This document shows positions 1 through 6,809 of a DNA stretch of 14,524 nucleotides, piece by piece (the stretch's first letter is position 1; the number at the start of each line of letters is the position of its first letter). The stretch lies in contig JAITNA010000107.1 of the NCBI GenBank assembly GCA_031290715.1, forward strand, positions 1 through 14,524, in the 5' to 3' direction. This stretch comes from Eubacteriales Family XIII. Incertae Sedis bacterium. GTDB lineage: Bacteria; Bacillota; Clostridia; Peptostreptococcales; Anaerovoracaceae. Both the position numbers and the translations under genes were made by a program. The notes beneath the pieces were generated by a model that saw only the letters and a program-made list of their open reading frames with translations, had not been told where the DNA came from and did not search any database.

Positions 1-1
1 T

Positions 2-1081
2 GTCCTTTCGGAATTCAATCTCTCGGTGGGGCAGGCCGGGCTGGCCACCGGCCTTTTTGTTTTCGGCGTGCTTTCTTCCCGATTTTTTTCGGCCGCGCTG
101 ATGAATCGGATCGGTTTCAAACGAATGCAAGTACTCGGCATCCTTACGGTCGTGATTGTTTCCTGCGGATATTTCTTCGTGCATCTTCCCGTTCTGCTTT
201 TTCTCGTGCGGTTTTTCAATGGTTTCGGCTTCGGCGTGGTGTCAACGGCAAATACGACGGTGATCTCCTCGATCATCCCAAGAAACCGCAGCGGGGAGGG
301 CATCGGGTATTTCACCATGTTTCAGATGCTGTGCATGGCTTTCGGCCCTTTTGCCGCGATATCTTTACTCAAAGGGTCCGATTTTCGGGCTGTGTTTGCT
401 TTCTGTACGATTTTGCCGGCCATCGGCCTGGCGCTGCTTCCGTTCTTGAATTACGATCGGATTTCAAACAGCGCGGACAGTCTTCAAGGCGGCAGATCGG
501 GCGGGAAAGCGATCGATCTGTTAGTCGAACGCCGGGTTCTTCCTGTCGTGGCGATGACCTTCCTGCTGATGGTTTTCTATATGGCGCTGCTCCCGTTCCT
601 GCCGCTGTACGCGGCACATCTGGGTCTGTCCGCGGCGGCGGCTTATTTCTTCTTTGTTCAGGCGGGATTGCTGCTGGCCACAAGGCCGCTTGTCAGCAAG
701 CTCTTTGACCGAAAGGGCGCCGCCGTCGTCATTCTTCCGGCCGTCGTCATTCTATCCTGCGGTTTTTTGATTCTCAGCAGGGCGCAAAACATGGGCATGC
801 TCTTTCTTGCCGCCGGGCTGCTCGGCATGGGGGGCGGCGCGGTACAGAACGTCACGATGTCCACGGCGGTGAAGATCGTTCCGCGGGAGAGATTGAGTGT
901 CGCGAACGCAACTTATTACATGGGTCTTGATACGACGGTCGCCGTCGCTCCGATTGTCGGCGGCGCGCTCATTCCGCTCGCGGGCTACAGCGGCATGTAC
1001 GCAGTCGCGTGTATCGTGAGCTTGCTCGGAATCCCGGCGTATTATTTGCTGTTGCGGAAAAAGGCGGCGGTTCAGACATGA
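2..1081 (+). CDS. MFS transporter, 5'-truncated
   Basis: Major facilitator superfamily permease, expected to move a small solute or drug across the cytoplasmic membrane by proton coupling; the substrate cannot be told. The frame is open to the window edge (eight codons read before the first GTG at 26), so the true start and probably the first membrane helix lie upstream. What is visible is a run of about eleven hydrophobic helices with an N-half loop MNRIGFKR matching the MFS motif-A position between helices 2 and 3, and the drug-exporter-like stretch RNRSGEGIGYFTMFQ followed by GPF near helix 5. A polar central loop (NSADSLQGGRSGGKAID) separates the two halves. The gene ends at TGA 1079-1081 with a short basic tail (LLRKKAAVQT). 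It is followed after 87 bases by mreB, which has its own promoter, so no functional link is implied. Family assignment is confident; function is open. Confidence 0.88.
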   Translation, partial: VLSEFNLSVGQAGLATGLFVFGVLSSRFFSAALMNRIGFKRMQVLGILTVVIVSCGYFFVHLPVLLFLVRFFNGFGFGVVSTANTTVISSIIPRNRSGEGIGYFTMFQMLCMAFGPFAAISLLKGSDFRAVFAFCTILPAIGLALLPFLNYDRISNSADSLQGGRSGGKAIDLLVERRVLPVVAMTFLLMVFYMALLPFLPLYAAHLGLSAAAAYFFFVQAGLLLATRPLVSKLFDRKGAAVVILPAVVILSCGFLILSRAQNMGMLFLAAGLLGMGGGAVQNVTMSTAVKIVPRERLSVANATYYMGLDTTVAVAPIVGGALIPLAGYSGMYAVACIVSLLGIPAYYLLLRKKAAVQT

Positions 1082-1095
1082 GTGAATTTTTGACA

Positions 1096-1124
1096 TTGCT
1101 ATGCGCGCGGAGTTTGGATATAAT
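1096..1124 (+). promoter_or_regulatory. SigA-type promoter of mreB
   Basis: TTGCTA (1096-1101), 17-base spacer, TATAAT (1119-1124), placing the start of transcription near 1131, about 38 bases before the mreB start codon. A perfect TTGACA at 1090-1095 sits just upstream but its 23-base spacing to the -10 is too long for it to be the -35. Confidence 0.65.
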
Positions 1125-1168
1125 GGTTGGTACTGCGGAAAAGGCAAGACCGAAAGGAGTGAATCAAT

Positions 1169-2191
1169 TTGGCGGTTGCGAAAGAGGTCGGCATCGACCT
1201 GGGTACAGCCAACGTACTGGTATATGTGAAAGGGAAAGGCATCGTGTTGAACGAGCCTTCTGTGGTGGCGCTCAACGAGGAAACCAATGAGATCGTCGCG
1301 GTTGGCACGGACGCTCAGAAGATGATCGGCCGGACGCCGGCGACCATTATCGCCGTCAGGCCGCTGAAAGACGGTGTCATTTCGGACTATGACGTCACGG
1401 AACGAATGTTGAAATATTTCATCCGCAAGAGCTGCGGTTCGCGTACTTTCTTCAAACCCAACATCATGATCTGCGTCCCAAGCGGCGTTACAGAGGTCGA
1501 AAAGCGGGCCGTTATCGAGGCGGCGACGGAGGCCGGCGGCAAGTCCGTTTTTCTCATGGAAGAGCCGGTTGCGGCGGCCATCGGCGCGGGGCTTGACATC
1601 TCGGGGCCGGACGGCAAGATGGTCATCGACATCGGCGGCGGCACATCAGACGTCGCGGTGATCTCGCTCGGGACGATCGTTACGAGCCAGTCCGTCAAGG
1701 TTGCGGGCGACAGCATGGACGACGCCATCGTCAAATACATGCGCAAGGATCACAAGCTTTTCATCGGGGAACGCATGGCGGAGCAGATGAAGATGGAGAT
1801 CGGCACCGCTTTCCCGCGGGAAGAGTCCGTCACGTTCACCTGCAAGGGACGCGATTTGGTTTCGGGTTTGCCGAAGTCGATAGAGGTCACTTCGGAGGAG
1901 ATGCTTTCCGCTCTCGACGAGCCGCTCACGACGATCTGCGAAGCGGTTCACAAGGTTTTGGAGAATACGCCGCCGGAGCTTGCGGCCGATATCTCGACCA
2001 CGGGCATTGTCCTGACGGGCGGCGGCGCGCTGCTCAACGGGATGGATAAACGGATCAAACAGCGTACGGGGATAGACGTTTTCATCGCGGATGATCCCAA
2101 ATCGTGCGTAGCGATCGGCACGGGCAAGGCGCTCAATTCGCTGGAAGCCATGGATACGGGTGCGGTCAACCGCCGGAATCCGTTGATATAA
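1169..2191 (+). CDS. mreB: MreB/Mbl-type actin-like rod-shape protein
   Basis: Bacterial actin homologue that polymerises on the inner face of the membrane and guides lateral cell-wall synthesis in rod-shaped cells. At 340 residues it has the full family length. Phosphate-1 motif GIDLGTANVLVYVKGKG (near residues 8-24), phosphate-2 motif VIDIGGGTSDVAVIS (about 152-166) and adenosine motif IVLTGGGALLNG (about 285-296) are all intact. Wording such as LNEPSVVAL, RPLKDGVISDYDVTE, GRDLVSGLP and GGGALLNGMD recalls Bacillus Mbl more than MreB (judged from memory, not alignment). Start is TTG at 1169, chosen because AAAGGAG (1153-1159) lies 9 bases upstream and no in-frame ATG precedes the GIDLGT motif. 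mreC and mreD are not next to it, as is usual for Mbl paralogues. No clear terminator follows; only a T-rich run near 2214-2225. Confidence 0.95.
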   Translation: MAVAKEVGIDLGTANVLVYVKGKGIVLNEPSVVALNEETNEIVAVGTDAQKMIGRTPATIIAVRPLKDGVISDYDVTERMLKYFIRKSCGSRTFFKPNIMICVPSGVTEVEKRAVIEAATEAGGKSVFLMEEPVAAAIGAGLDISGPDGKMVIDIGGGTSDVAVISLGTIVTSQSVKVAGDSMDDAIVKYMRKDHKLFIGERMAEQMKMEIGTAFPREESVTFTCKGRDLVSGLPKSIEVTSEEMLSALDEPLTTICEAVHKVLENTPPELAADISTTGIVLTGGGALLNGMDKRIKQRTGIDVFIADDPKSCVAIGTGKALNSLEAMDTGAVNRRNPLI

Positions 2192-2325
2192 AAAAATATT
2201 ACGTCTGTTGCACCTTTTTTTGTTTTATCGCCCTCTACTCTATGTATTGTGCCAAAATCTGCGGGCGGAACCCTTATGGCTGCCTTGAGTTTCGACGCAA
2301 TATGGGAGCAAAACCCGGCATCCGG

Positions 2326-2334
2326 TGGTATACT
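2326..2334 (+). promoter_or_regulatory. Possible extended -10 promoter at the ECF sigma gene
   Basis: TGGTATACT fits TGnTATAAT with one mismatch. It lies seven bases before the ATG at 2341, so transcription would begin at or next to the start codon and give a leaderless message. No good -35 is present at 17 bases. It would be consistent with the missing Shine-Dalgarno site at this gene, but the match may be chance. Confidence 0.3.
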
Positions 2335-2340
2335 GGAAAG

Positions 2341-2859
2341 ATGGAAGAGAGTAAGTTGGTATTTGAAGAAGTCTACAGCGCGTATGCCCTCGAGATCAAG
2401 AGGTTCATTTTCACGAGTGCGCGGCGCGATGCGGAGTTGACAGAGGATATCTTTCAGAATACCTGGATGAACGCCTATCGCTATCTTTCCTCGGTGAAAG
2501 ACGTGGGCGCGGTGCGCGCGTGGCTGTACTCAATCGCCCGAAATGAAGCCAAACGGTATTTTTACGAACACCGTACTTGGCTGTTCCCGGAAGGGATCAC
2601 GGGGGAACAGAACGCGGGGGCCGAGCCGGAGGATGAGGTTGAATCCGCGTTTCCGGAAGCTTTGGCGAACGCGGATCTGTTGGAGCGTTTGCTGAGCGGG
2701 CTCGGCGACGCGGAACAGCAGCTCATCCTTTTGCACTATGGCTATGACATGAGCTTGAAAGATGTAGCGGAGCTGTACGGCGCCAACTACAATACGCTCA
2801 AGTCGTCCATGCGCAGAGCCGTCGGCAGACTGAGGCAACTGGCACAGGAGGAGATATGA
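2341..2859 (+). CDS. ECF-type RNA polymerase sigma factor
   Basis: A 172-residue sigma-70 family protein of extracytoplasmic-function type, directing RNA polymerase to a small regulon. Region 2 spans roughly residues 10-80 (FEEVYSAYALEIKRF, then EDIFQNTWMNAYRYLSSV and AWLYSIARNEAKRYF, the core-binding and -10 helices). An acidic linker (EPEDEVES) leads to region 4 (about 115-170) with the helix-turn-helix DMSLKDVAELYGANYNTLKSSMRRAVGRLR. The frame is open further upstream, but ATG 2341 begins just before the conserved region 2 and upstream codons do not look like protein. There is no spaced Shine-Dalgarno site (GGAAAG abuts the ATG). The stop is one base before the beta-propeller gene, the arrangement usual for an ECF sigma factor and its membrane regulator. 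The target promoter type is unknown. Confidence 0.9.
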   Translation: MEESKLVFEEVYSAYALEIKRFIFTSARRDAELTEDIFQNTWMNAYRYLSSVKDVGAVRAWLYSIARNEAKRYFYEHRTWLFPEGITGEQNAGAEPEDEVESAFPEALANADLLERLLSGLGDAEQQLILLHYGYDMSLKDVAELYGANYNTLKSSMRRAVGRLRQLAQEEI

Positions 2860-2860
2860 A

Positions 2861-5218
2861 ATGAAAGATATCCGCGAAGAAGAGCAAAAGAATACCATCC
2901 CGGAGAAGGAATTCAGCGACACGGTAAAGCGCGCGATGCGGGGGCCGGGCCTGTCTTTTTATCACGATATGAATACGGAAGTCCCGCCCGCCGAAATGTT
3001 TTCGGCCGGCCGGCCGGCGCAAACCGCGCGGCCGGCGTACAAGACGAAAAGACGCCGGTTTTACGCCGCGATTTCCGTGGCGGCCTGCGCGGTGATCGTA
3101 TGCGGCCTTGTCCTTGCGAACGGCCCGCTTTCGCGGCACGGCGGCACGGCGCTGCTTGACTCGGGCGCGGACAAGGCAAGCGAGGTGGCAGCTGTCAACT
3201 GGTCCGCCGCGGACAAGGACTACGCCAACCTGTACGATGAACTCTCGGCGCTCATTGTTGACCGATGGACCGTCGGCGCCCTTGGCGGGCTCGATGGCGG
3301 CGTATTATACAATGAGGAAGAAAGCGCGGCGGACGTGTCGGGAGGTAGGGATCAGGATATGGCCGCGGCGCCGAACGCCGATTCCGACGAGGTGCCGAAC
3401 GCCGATATCTCACAGGGCGGCACAGGCGATACCGATACCGATACGGCCGGCGCCCCGCAAAACGGGATGCCGGTCGAGGATGGCGATACTGCTGCCGATG
3501 AAGAGGACGAAGGCGAGGAATACTCCGATACGAACAATCAAGTCGCGGGGGTGCAGGAAGCGGATGTGATCAAGACAGACGGCGAATACATCTACGCGAT
3601 CAACAGTCAAAATCTTGTTATCGCGCGCGCAAACAAGGGAAGGCCCGAGGTATTAGCCAAGATTCCTCAGGCGGCGGAGGAGGACGGGGGGCAGGTCTAC
3701 TTTGAGATGTATGTAGAGGGGGATCGCCTGATCGCCATCCGGCATGGCTACGGCGCGGAAGCGCCCGCGGCGTCGCCCGGCTCGCCTTCTGCGCGCATCG
3801 CCTATCCGGGCGGCGTTTCCAAGACGGACACCACCGCGGATATCTATGACATCAGCGACCGGTCAAATCCGCGGCGTATCCACAGCCTGAGCCAGAGCGG
3901 AGCCTACACGGACAGCCGCATGACGGGCGGCATCCTCTACCTGATTTCAAGCTATTCGGAGATCGACTTTGCCGCGGCGGAGAAAAGCGACCCCGCGACC
4001 TATGTCCCGCTGTACGCGAGGGATGACGAACAGAGCATGGCGCAGCCCGGCGACATCATGCTGCCGCCGAATCCGGACTACGCTTCTTATACGAATATCA
4101 GCGGGATCGACGCGCTCTCTTCGGGTGACTTCATCTCCCGGAAATCCTTCTTTGGCAGCACAGACATCGTCTACGCAAGCACGGAAAACATCTACCTCAC
4201 CTCTGTGAGGTATAACACGGAGAAAACGGGCGAAAACGAGAAATACAACCTTTTCGCATCGTGGACGGATACGACGCTCACGCGGGTTTCGTTGAGCGGC
4301 GGCGCGGTGGAGATCGTGGCGTCCGCGAAAGTGCCGGGCCTGATCAACGACCGGTTTTCACTCGACGAATACGGCGGCGTCCTGCGCGTCGTCACGACGG
4401 ACAATCGCCAAACTTGGGCGGACTTCAAGATCCCGCCGACGACCTGGAACGAAGATACCTGGGCGGATATGCCGAGCGGGGAGTCCAAGACGTCAAACGG
4501 CCTTTACACGCTGGACGGCGGCCTGAACGTCCTCGGCCGCGTCACGGATCTTGCGCCCGGCGAGTCGGTCTATTCCTGCCGTTTCATGGGCGACATCGCC
4601 TATTTCGTCACCTTCCGCCAGACCGACCCGCTCTTCAGCGTGGATGTGAGCGATCCGGCCGCACCCAAGGTGATCGGCGCCTTAAAAATCCCCGGCTTCT
4701 CGGAATACCTGCATCCCTACGCGGACGGCCTGCTGTTCGGCCTTGGCAAGGACGCCGATGAAAACACCGGCAGGACAGGCAGCCTGAAGCTTTCCATGTT
4801 CAATAACAGCAATCCCGCCGACGTCAGTGAACAGCATAAGCTGCTGTTGGATGGCGTGTTCTATTCGTCCGCCGAGTACAACCACAAGGCGATCCTCGTG
4901 GACGCGCGCAAAAGCCTGATCGCTTTTCCGTCGGAGGACAGCTATTTGATCTACAGCTATGACGCGGCGTCCGGCTTCTCAAAGACCGCGCAAATCGACA
5001 TCGACCGCGCGGCGTCTGACGATTACAACTATATCGAAATCAGAGGGCTTTTCATCGAGGATGTGTTCTACGTCGTTTCGCCGAACAGCATCAAGGCCTA
5101 CGACATGGCGAACGGATTCAGCGCCATCGGCAGCGTCATATTTAATGAGGGGGCGCATAGCGTATACCAATACGACTACGGCATCGTCACGCCCTTCGCC
5201 GTAGAGGTCATCGAGTAA
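2861..5218 (+). CDS. Membrane-anchored beta-propeller protein, likely partner of the ECF sigma factor
   Basis: 785 residues. Residues 1-60 are polar and probably cytoplasmic; KTKRRR (61-66) precedes one membrane helix (about 67-87, AAISVAACAVIVCGLVLA), giving N-in, C-out topology. Outside are a short juxtamembrane segment (YANLYDELSAL, 121-131), a long acidic low-complexity linker (about 155-220, including TDTDTD and EEDEGEE) and then the secreted beta-propeller domain (Beta_propel, PF09826), whose characteristic opening NNQVAGVQEADVIKTDGEYIY is at 225-245, running to the C-terminus. The start ATG is set by AGGAGGAG (2846-2853), 7 bases upstream, inside the end of the sigma gene. Coupling to an ECF sigma gene suggests the cytoplasmic N-terminus acts as an anti-sigma segment and the propeller senses an envelope signal; that is inference, since no zinc anti-sigma motif (HxxxCxxC) is present. 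The domain call is strong, the role uncertain. Confidence 0.88.
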   Translation: MKDIREEEQKNTIPEKEFSDTVKRAMRGPGLSFYHDMNTEVPPAEMFSAGRPAQTARPAYKTKRRRFYAAISVAACAVIVCGLVLANGPLSRHGGTALLDSGADKASEVAAVNWSAADKDYANLYDELSALIVDRWTVGALGGLDGGVLYNEEESAADVSGGRDQDMAAAPNADSDEVPNADISQGGTGDTDTDTAGAPQNGMPVEDGDTAADEEDEGEEYSDTNNQVAGVQEADVIKTDGEYIYAINSQNLVIARANKGRPEVLAKIPQAAEEDGGQVYFEMYVEGDRLIAIRHGYGAEAPAASPGSPSARIAYPGGVSKTDTTADIYDISDRSNPRRIHSLSQSGAYTDSRMTGGILYLISSYSEIDFAAAEKSDPATYVPLYARDDEQSMAQPGDIMLPPNPDYASYTNISGIDALSSGDFISRKSFFGSTDIVYASTENIYLTSVRYNTEKTGENEKYNLFASWTDTTLTRVSLSGGAVEIVASAKVPGLINDRFSLDEYGGVLRVVTTDNRQTWADFKIPPTTWNEDTWADMPSGESKTSNGLYTLDGGLNVLGRVTDLAPGESVYSCRFMGDIAYFVTFRQTDPLFSVDVSDPAAPKVIGALKIPGFSEYLHPYADGLLFGLGKDADENTGRTGSLKLSMFNNSNPADVSEQHKLLLDGVFYSSAEYNHKAILVDARKSLIAFPSEDSYLIYSYDAASGFSKTAQIDIDRAASDDYNYIEIRGLFIEDVFYVVSPNSIKAYDMANGFSAIGSVIFNEGAHSVYQYDYGIVTPFAVEVIE

Positions 5219-5265
5219 AACAGAAAGACCCGGAAAGGCGAACGAAAAGGAGTACGAAGAAAAAC

Positions 5266-5294
5266 TTGAAATCGGGTTTCCCATACCTTATGAT
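5266..5294 (+). promoter_or_regulatory. SigA-type promoter of the DUF1836 gene
   Basis: TTGAAA (5266-5271), 17-base spacer, TATGAT (5289-5294). The predicted transcription start is near 5301, 75 bases before the ATG of the DUF1836 gene. The -10 element lies at the exact centre of the dyad at 5274-5310. Confidence 0.6.
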
Positions 5295-5310
5295 AAGGTA
5301 TAAGAAACCC
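5274..5310. promoter_or_regulatory. 37-bp dyad over the DUF1836 promoter, probable operator
   Basis: Arms GGGTTTC (5274-5280) and GAAACCC (5304-5310) enclose a second pair ATACCTTA (5283-5290) and TAAGGTAT (5294-5301), with a 2x2 mismatch between them and a 3-base centre. No T-run follows, so a terminator is unlikely. Its overlap with the promoter spacer and -10 fits an operator, most simply for the helix-turn-helix protein encoded just downstream (inference). As RNA it could also fold into a strong hairpin if read from upstream. Confidence 0.6.
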
Positions 5311-5375
5311 TATGGGCTGCCGGCGCAATGGCGCGTCCGGCGGGCGCCCGGGCAATAGGGCTTGGAGGCTGTGCG

Positions 5376-5987
5376 ATGCGTTATGAAGAATACATCAAAA
5401 ATTTTGCGGACGTCTTTACGGAAACTGCCGTGATCGACCCCGAGGACTTCCCGACCATGCCGCTCTACGCGGATCAGGCGGCGACCTTTATCAGCGAAAG
5501 GCTCAAAATCTATGGCAAGGACCCGCTGCTCACGGGGACGATGATCAGCAACTATGTCAAACACGACATGCTCCCCTCGCCGCGCGGCAGGAAGTATGAC
5601 CGCGACCAGCTCATCATGATGGAGCTCATCCTCTGTCTGAAAATGACGTTTCGTATGACGGACATCGAAGCGATTATGCGGCCCCTCGTGGACAACTTCG
5701 ATTCCAAACTCGACGACAAGATCGACTTTTTCGGCCTATACAAAAATCTTGTGCCGGACTTCAAGGCGCAGCGCAGGCAGGTCGCGGATGGCATTATCGA
5801 GGATATGGAAAGTATCAAAGAGCGGCTCCGCGAGCTCGATCCGGACGACGACGACGCGATGGAGATCTTCCTTGTGCTGATGTCGATCGCTATGAAAGTA
5901 GACACGGCGATGTACATGGGCAAGCGCCTGCTGCGCACTTATTATGAAACGCGCGCGAAAAACACGAAGAATGCGAAGAGGAAATAA
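5376..5987 (+). CDS. DUF1836 helix-turn-helix protein
   Basis: 203 residues with the DUF1836 domain (PF08876), a MerR-like winged helix-turn-helix family of Bacillota of unknown targets. The signature runs from about residue 25 to 105: MPLYADQAATFI, then LLTGTMISNYVKHDMLPSPRGRKYDRDQL, then LILCLKMTFRMTDIEAIMRPL. The C-terminal half is helical with an acidic stretch (DPDDDDAMEI) and a basic tail (KNTKNAKRK). Start ATG 5376 is preceded by GGAGG (5364-5368) at 7 bases; an upstream ATG in frame at 5328 has no ribosome site and would add a low-complexity extension over a GC-rich hairpin-forming leader (5319-5341). Its promoter sits within a dyad, suggesting autoregulation. It converges with cheR, the two stop codons being six bases apart. 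Likely a DNA-binding regulator; the regulon is unknown. Confidence 0.85.
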   Translation: MRYEEYIKNFADVFTETAVIDPEDFPTMPLYADQAATFISERLKIYGKDPLLTGTMISNYVKHDMLPSPRGRKYDRDQLIMMELILCLKMTFRMTDIEAIMRPLVDNFDSKLDDKIDFFGLYKNLVPDFKAQRRQVADGIIEDMESIKERLRELDPDDDDAMEIFLVLMSIAMKVDTAMYMGKRLLRTYYETRAKNTKNAKRK

Positions 5988-5993
5988 TGGAGT

Positions 5994-6809
5994 TTATTCG
6001 GGCTTGCGGTATACGGAGGGCTTCACGTAGGTGAAACGGTGGCTCAGTGTCGCCAGCGATTCGCTGTGGCCGATGAAGAGGTAGCCGCCGGGAACTAAGG
6101 CATTGAAAAACTTGTCAATGAGTTTCGTCTTTGTTTCCGCGTCAAAATAGATCATTACATTACGGCAAAAAACCGTTTGAAAAGGCTTGCTGAAGTGAAA
6201 CGGGTCCAGCAGGTTGATCTTGCGGAACGCTACATTCTTGCGCAGCCCCGGCGTGACGCGGTAGTTGCCCTCCGCTGTTTCCGTGAAGTATTTGAGCTTC
6301 CGGCCGTCGGATACGGAAGAGAGGTTTTCCGCGGAATACAGACCGTTTGAAGCGGTTTTCAGCGCCTGCTCGGAGATATCCGAAGCGAGGACGACGGAAT
6401 CCCACCCGTAAGCGGACGCTTGGGTTTCAAGGTATTCGAGGATGTAGATCGACAGCGCGTAAGGCTCCTCGCCCGTCGCGCAGCCCGCGCACCAAACGCG
6501 CATATCCTTGTCGCCCGATCGCGCGATCCAAGGCAGAACCACCCCGGAGAAAAAGTCGAAATGGTCGCTTTCGCGCATGAAAAACGTGTGGTTTGTGGTC
6601 AGCCGGTTGATCAGGCTCGTCATCTCCTGCTGCGTAGGGTCCCGCTTCGCAAACTCGAAATAATCCCCGTAGGACGCGAAGCCCCGCGACATGACATAGC
6701 AGCCCAGACGCCCCTCGATCAGCGAACTCTTCGCCGCCAGATTGACGCCGTAATGCTCCTTGATATAGCCCGAAATGTCGGCGAGTTCTTTTTCGCTGAG
6801 CGTGATCAT
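5994..6809 (-). CDS. cheR: CheR, chemotaxis protein methyltransferase
   Basis: Transfers methyl groups from S-adenosylmethionine to glutamates of chemoreceptors, setting adaptation together with CheB. 271 residues, the usual length. The helical N-terminal domain includes LSEKELADISGYIKEHYGVNL and LINRLTTNHTFFMRESDHF (the conserved NxTxFFR-type segment, here with M in place of one residue). The SAM-binding core shows VWCAGCATGEEPYALSIYI, DISEQALKTASNGLYS, KINLLDPF and VFCRNVMIYFD, and the C-terminus GGYLFIGHSESL. Start ATG overlaps the cheA stop (ATGA, 6806-6809) and has AGGAA eight bases upstream on the minus strand, inside cheA. A longer reading with 54 more codons is only cheA in another frame. 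Translation is likely coupled to cheA. Confidence 0.95.
   Translation of the reverse strand: MITLSEKELADISGYIKEHYGVNLAAKSSLIEGRLGCYVMSRGFASYGDYFEFAKRDPTQQEMTSLINRLTTNHTFFMRESDHFDFFSGVVLPWIARSGDKDMRVWCAGCATGEEPYALSIYILEYLETQASAYGWDSVVLASDISEQALKTASNGLYSAENLSSVSDGRKLKYFTETAEGNYRVTPGLRKNVAFRKINLLDPFHFSKPFQTVFCRNVMIYFDAETKTKLIDKFFNALVPGGYLFIGHSESLATLSHRFTYVKPSVYRKPE

Noticed and set aside
2190..2225. Terminator after mreB formed by an A-run and a T-run
   Set aside because: Only weak A-T pairing is possible and there is no GC stem.
2267..2296. ECF-type promoter (GGAAC ... CGAC) upstream of the sigma gene, suggesting self-activation
   Set aside because: GGAAC (2267-2271) and CGAC (2293-2296) are 21 bases apart, longer than the usual 16-17, and the -10 part is a poor match.
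2104..2340. Upstream extension of the ECF sigma gene by 79 codons
   Set aside because: It overlaps the end of mreB in another frame and has no sigma-like or other recognisable sequence; no ribosome site supports a start there.
3600..5218. The repeated hydrophilic blocks of the 785-residue protein as a peptidase or enzyme domain
   Set aside because: No catalytic motif was found; the sequence fits the secreted beta-propeller family from its conserved opening segment onward.
5274..5310. Rho-independent terminator for the sigma/beta-propeller operon
   Set aside because: The hairpin is strong but no T-run follows on either side, and it coincides with a promoter; an operator explains it better.
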